Positions 6,753 through 9,060 of a stretch of 9,060 nt of DNA are shown here, one piece after another (positions within the stretch are counted from its first letter, which is position 1; every line of letters begins with the position of its first letter). A model generated the notes under the pieces. The model had not been told where the DNA came from, ran no database searches, and saw nothing but the letters and a program-made list of their open reading frames with translations. Position numbers and translations under genes: made by a program. The stretch lies in contig JAAZFD010000032.1 in assembly GCA_012511925.1 (NCBI GenBank), forward strand, positions 1-9,060, given 5' to 3'. Source of the DNA: Clostridiales bacterium. GTDB lineage: Bacteria; Bacillota; Clostridia; Christensenellales; CAG-138.

Positions 6753-6772
6753 TTAGTAGGAGGTAGAAAAAG

Positions 6773-7378
6773 ATGTGGATTTATCAGAAAAAATTAGAGT
6801 TTCCTGTGGATATTAAGTGTCCTGATGTAAGAATGGCAAAGGCGCTATTGGCACAGTATGGCGGACCCGATTCGGAGCTGGCGGCTGGCGTGCGTTATCT
6901 AACACAGCGCTTTACAATGCCTGATGATAGGTGCTGAGCAACGCTTAATGATATTGGCACAGAAGAACTCGCCCACTGGGAGATGCTCGGTACAATGATT
7001 TACCAGTGCTTGCGTGGCGCATCCCTTTGCGACATCGAGGCGGCAGGTATGTCAGGTTATTTCACACTGCACGATAGAAGCGTGTTCCCCTGCGACCCCA
7101 ACGGCGTTCCGTTTACCGCTTCATACATTCAAAGCACAGGCGACCCCATTACCGACATTTTAGAGGACTTAGCGGCAGAGCAAAAGGCACGCACAACCTA
7201 CGAGCACCTTATGACGCTAACCGACAACCCCGACATCATCGAACCTTTGCGCTTCCTACGCCAACGTGAAGTAAACCATTACCAACGCTTTGGCGAATGC
7301 TTGCAGATTTTGCAGGAGATGATTCCTAACAACAACGTAAGGTATAAGAACCAGTTTGCCGAGTGTAGCTTTACATAA
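6773..7378 (+). CDS. cotJC: CotJC, manganese-catalase-family spore coat protein, with an in-frame TGA at codon 55
   Basis: Read through one TGA (6935-6937), the frame encodes a near-complete CotJC of 200 residues plus the TGA position. The start is ATG 6773, nine bases after AGGAGG (6758-6763). Before the TGA: MWIYQKKLEFPV, AQYGGPDSELAAGVRYLTQR. After it: ATLNDIGTEELAHWEM, GVPFTASYIQSTGDPITD, EDLAAEQKARTTYEH and FLRQREVNHYQRF. The ferritin-like di-manganese ligand set is kept on both sides: Glu35, Glu65/His68, Glu136 and His169, by analogy with Mn catalase. No other defect is visible, so the TGA is a recent nonsense change (one transition from CGA would do it), a sequencing error, or a recoded codon. 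ATG 6983, within the second ligand motif, could restart a 131-residue C-terminal piece, but that piece would lack three ligands. The gene is last in the cotJ operon and is followed by a terminator. Confidence 0.88.
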
Positions 7379-7402
7379 GTAAGCGGCTATATGAAAAGAA
7401 TG

Positions 7403-7427
7403 GCGCCTGAATTTCGGGCGCTTTTTT
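7403..7427 (+). terminator. Rho-independent terminator of the cotJ operon
   Basis: GCGCCTG (7403-7409) pairs with CGGGCGC (7415-7421), including one T-G wobble, across a five-base loop. Six T residues follow directly. It lies 25 bases after the cotJC stop and insulates the following membrane-protein cluster. Confidence 0.92.
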
Positions 7428-7438
7428 GTGATTTCCTC

Positions 7439-7466
7439 TTTACAATATATATTTGTGTGGTATAAT
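7439..7466 (+). promoter_or_regulatory. Sigma-A promoter with extended -10 for the small membrane-protein cluster
   Basis: TTTACA (7439-7444) and TATAAT (7461-7466) are separated by 16 bases, and TG at 7458-7459 gives an extended -10. Transcription would start near 7473, about 37 bases before the first ATG. No terminator is seen between the following genes up to the window edge, so all may be on one transcript. Confidence 0.78.
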
Positions 7467-7509
7467 TTAACAAGAAACAATCGAAAGAATAAGCGTTGCG
7501 GAGGAGAGT

Positions 7510-7782
7510 ATGTTAAAGAAGTTAGGCATGAGCAAAACACAGCGGGTTATGTTATGGTTAAACATTTTATCTTATGCTTGTATTATTTACATACTGCGTT
7601 CTGCGGTGAAAAGCACGACTTTCATATTATTATTTGTTGCATCTTTTATACTTATAGTATCAATAGTCAGCTCGATTACGTTGTGTGCTTCGTTGGTTGA
7701 AAAGGTTGCTGTCCTTGAGCAGGAGATAAAGGAGATAAAAAACGAAAAGGCGGAGAAAAATGGCACACAGGAGGAAACATGA
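7510..7782 (+). CDS. Small two-helix membrane protein with a C-terminal coiled coil, unrecognised family
   Basis: The predicted protein has 90 residues. The start ATG 7510 follows GGAGGAGAG (7500-7508) closely; a second ATG at codon 7 is an alternative. Two hydrophobic segments lie at about 13-33 (VMLWLNILSYACIIYILRSA) and 38-63 (FILLFVASFILIVSIVSSIT). The rest (64-90) is a charged heptad-like helix (EKVAVLEQEIKEIKNEKAEK) that would project into the cytoplasm if the short basic N-terminus is also inside. It is the first gene behind a consensus promoter. Its stop TGA overlaps the ATG of the next gene (ATGA), indicating coupled translation. I do not recognise the family and assign no function. 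Confidence 0.72.
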   Translation: MLKKLGMSKTQRVMLWLNILSYACIIYILRSAVKSTTFILLFVASFILIVSIVSSITLCASLVEKVAVLEQEIKEIKNEKAEKNGTQEET

Positions 7783-8027
7783 CATTAAAAAAACAAAAAC
7801 CTGAACCCTTTCCCTTGAACGAAAAGCAAAAAAGGTATAGGCAAATCGCCAATATTATTGATTGGTCCATGATTTCGTTCGCTGTTGTGTTGTTTGCAAT
7901 TACGCTCATTTTTGAACTAAAGGGTAGCACATTTTTTAAGGTAATGAGGTGGATTTGGATATTTTTATCGATACCAACGAAAATAGCAACCAACATACTA
8001 TACGAAAAGATTTATCCATCTCGCTAA
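7779..8027 (+). CDS. Small two-helix membrane protein, unrecognised family
   Basis: The predicted protein has 82 residues. Start ATG 7779 overlaps the previous stop and is preceded by AGGAGG (7769-7774). The first 25 residues are basic and polar and include KPEPFP. Two hydrophobic segments follow at about 26-47 (WSMISFAVVLFAITLIFEL) and 55-75. The KPEPF word also occurs in the C-terminal tail of the protein encoded at 8191-8712, which may mean shared ancestry or a shared partner, though five residues is weak evidence. Function unknown. Its expression is probably tied to the gene before it. Confidence 0.7.
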   Translation: MTLKKQKPEPFPLNEKQKRYRQIANIIDWSMISFAVVLFAITLIFELKGSTFFKVMRWIWIFLSIPTKIATNILYEKIYPSR

Positions 8028-8047
8028 AATATTAAGCAAGGAGAGTT

Positions 8048-8098
8048 ATGAACACCATACATTTTCAAAACCTATGGAAAGAGGCTTTAAGTGGCACT
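8048..8098 (+). repeat. Direct repeat of gene 5' end (second copy 8742-8792)
   Basis: The first 51 bases of the gene at 8048 match those of the gene at 8742 at 43 positions. Of the eight differences most change the third base or swap similar residues (Thr/Asn, Leu/Ile, Ser/Arg), while the surrounding words IHFQN, WKEAL and GT are kept. This points to tandem gene duplication followed by selection on the protein, not to a recent identical duplication. Confidence 0.8.
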
Positions 8099-8209
8099 AT
8101 ATTGGGCTACTGTAAGGATAGTAATGGCATAAAGCACTATGTAAAGTCAACATTCAAAAGCGCATTTACCTTGTTGCCGACAACACTATCATGGCTAATG
8201 TTATTATGA
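8048..8209 (+). pseudogene. 5' part of a repeat-unit membrane protein gene; frame ends in TGA and continues in another frame at 8206
   Basis: ATG 8048, four bases after AAGGAG (8038-8043), opens a 53-codon frame ending at TGA 8207-8209. Its product begins MNTIHFQNLWKEALSGT and matches the start of the gene at 8742 at both protein and DNA level (43 of the first 51 bases identical, with most differences at third codon positions or conservative). In the 8742 gene the match runs on into a hydrophobic segment without a break. Here the corresponding hydrophobic segment is found in the +1 frame of the window instead (from about 8206: MITVFLLAM). Either an indel has split one gene, or ATGA at 8206-8209 works as a stop/restart overlap. 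I favour a broken or coupled pair that was once a single gene. Confidence 0.65.
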
Positions 8210-8712
8210 TAACGGTTTTCTTGCTTGCCATGGAAATTAAGCTAAGCCTTTGCTCCATTTTCCCCGAAGCATATATTATTGTAGCAATTTACTTTTTTAT
8301 TAGATACGCCGCATTCGCTATATTGCTGAAATATGATATAAAATCCTTTGTTGCCCTTGATTACGGAGAAAACGTTATTTCATTTAGTAACATTCCTAAA
8401 CAAGCTCTAATCGGTACATTCACAAATAATGTAACTGACGACACAGGGAAGAAATACATTTACGACCCTATTAAAAAGGTAGTTGTGTTGCCGGTGCAAA
8501 TTTATTTTATATTGATTATTTATGCCGTTATTCTTGTGCCGTTGGCTTATATTAGTTACACTTATGAACTAAGGTTGCTTTATGAACTGGGATACTATTT
8601 TATTGCGATTCTTATAGCAAGGTATTTGGGTTTTGTATTTGCTATGAAAAAACATCAAAGCGGTTTACGACCCAAACCCGAGCCGTTCGATGACTCATAC
8701 AAGAGGTTATGA
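8191..8712 (+). CDS. Multi-helix membrane protein, 3' part of the split repeat-unit gene
   Basis: The open frame runs from 8125 without a stop. The first ATGs are 8191 and 8206, neither with a good ribosome binding site. From 8191 it gives 173 residues: hydrophobic segments at about 3-24 and 27-46, then a soluble segment with ISFSNIPKQALIGTF (63-77) and DDTGKKYIYD, two further hydrophobic segments (about 98-120 and 133-152), and a polar tail KKHQSGLRPKPEPFDD. The middle segment repeats the N-terminal motif of the pieces at 8048 and 8742, and the final helix plus tail resembles the end of the visible 8742 product (RY then F/V-rich, MKK-QS, PKP). The intact ancestor would therefore be a two-unit protein of about 220 residues. 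Family not recognised. The stop TGA is at 8710-8712. Confidence 0.68.
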   Translation: MANVIMITVFLLAMEIKLSLCSIFPEAYIIVAIYFFIRYAAFAILLKYDIKSFVALDYGENVISFSNIPKQALIGTFTNNVTDDTGKKYIYDPIKKVVVLPVQIYFILIIYAVILVPLAYISYTYELRLLYELGYYFIAILIARYLGFVFAMKKHQSGLRPKPEPFDDSYKRL

Positions 8713-8741
8713 TTGCTATTATTTAATTACATGAGGTTTTT

Positions 8742-9060
8742 ATGAACAACATACATTTTCAAAATATATGGAAAGAAGCCCTAAGGGGTACTTTTTGCGA
8801 CTATGTTGTTGACATAAACGGCAAAAAGTATTGCTATGATTATAGTTTTAAAAGGGAAATCACGTTACGTCTTAGCGATTGGCCGCTTTATAATATGCTT
8901 TTCGTTGGTATCTCAATATGTTCATTTGTATTTCTAACTAATCTTATGGATTTCTATGTAAAACTCATAGTCTTTCCTATTATTCTCTTTGCAACACGCT
9001 ATTTCGTCTTTGTATGGTATATGAAAAAAGACCAAAGCATTTTTATACCCAAACCTATAC
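8742..9060 (+). CDS. Paralogous repeat-unit membrane protein (runs off the right edge)
   Basis: ATG 8742 follows GAGG (8733-8736) by five bases. The frame is open for 106 codons to the window edge. The product begins MNNIHFQNIWKEALRGTF and has DINGKKYCYD. It then has two hydrophobic segments (about 52-70 and 76-92) and a polar MKKDQSIFIPKP tail. It is a clear tandem paralogue of the gene beginning at 8048 and has the same unit layout. Unlike that gene, its frame passes through the first hydrophobic segment without interruption, so it is the better model for the family. Whether a second unit follows lies outside the window. Confidence 0.75.
   Translation, partial: MNNIHFQNIWKEALRGTFCDYVVDINGKKYCYDYSFKREITLRLSDWPLYNMLFVGISICSFVFLTNLMDFYVKLIVFPIILFATRYFVFVWYMKKDQSIFIPKPI

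Noticed and set aside
6935..6937. Genome-wide TGA-as-tryptophan code
   Set aside because: Conserved genes here (rpoD, spoIIE, cotJB) use TGG for Trp and contain no internal TGA, and two small genes use TGA as their stop.
6935..6985. Selenocysteine codon with a bacterial SECIS in cotJC
   Set aside because: The roughly 40 bases after the TGA give only a three-pair stem with a large loop. No convincing SECIS hairpin is visible, and CotJC is not a known selenoprotein family.

Overview
The window looks like chromosomal DNA from a spore-forming, Gram-positive member of the Clostridia, possibly an uncultured gut-type Oscillospirales/Ruminococcaceae relative. That placement is an inference from four things: a dnaG-rpoD pair, a SpoIIE-type phosphatase, a cotJABC spore-coat operon, and a secreted dockerin/sortase protein. 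Base composition is moderate to low in GC. The conserved genes have AGGAGG-type ribosome binding sites and use TGG for Trp.

Layout: (1) 1-1839, plus strand: the 3' part of dnaG followed by complete rpoD, closed by a rho-independent terminator. (2) 1874-2272: a non-coding convergent gap with a MITE-like element (14-bp terminal inverted repeats, 1915-2037) and a run of five short hairpins with unrelated stems, separated by a constant ATTTCA word (2132-2253). (3) 2273-6004, minus strand: an unusual secreted fusion (lipoprotein signal, RCC1-like propeller, dockerin-like module, class B sortase) with its own consensus sigma-A promoter, and upstream of it a short SpoIIE. (4) 6005-6201: a divergent control region with a consensus Spo0A box on the spoIIE side and a mother-cell sigma-E/sigma-K-like promoter on the cotJ side. 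(5) 6202-7378, plus strand: cotJA, cotJB and cotJC. cotJC is intact along its length except for one in-frame TGA at codon 55. A strong terminator follows. (6) 7439-9060, plus strand: a consensus extended -10 promoter and a run of small, unrecognised membrane-protein genes. The last two are built from a repeated unit with the signature IxFxNxxKxALxGT, present three times. One of these genes changes frame at an ATGA stop/start overlap. The final copy runs off the window.

How the genes relate: the spoIIE and cotJ transcription units share a divergent, sporulation-type control region. This fits early forespore commitment (SpoIIE activating sigma-F) on one side and later mother-cell coat assembly on the other. 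dnaG-rpoD is the usual housekeeping pair. The sortase fusion and the small membrane-protein cluster are the accessory parts. The points most worth a second look are the hairpin array, the TGA inside otherwise conserved cotJC, the RCC1-dockerin-sortase lipoprotein, and the repeat-unit membrane family.
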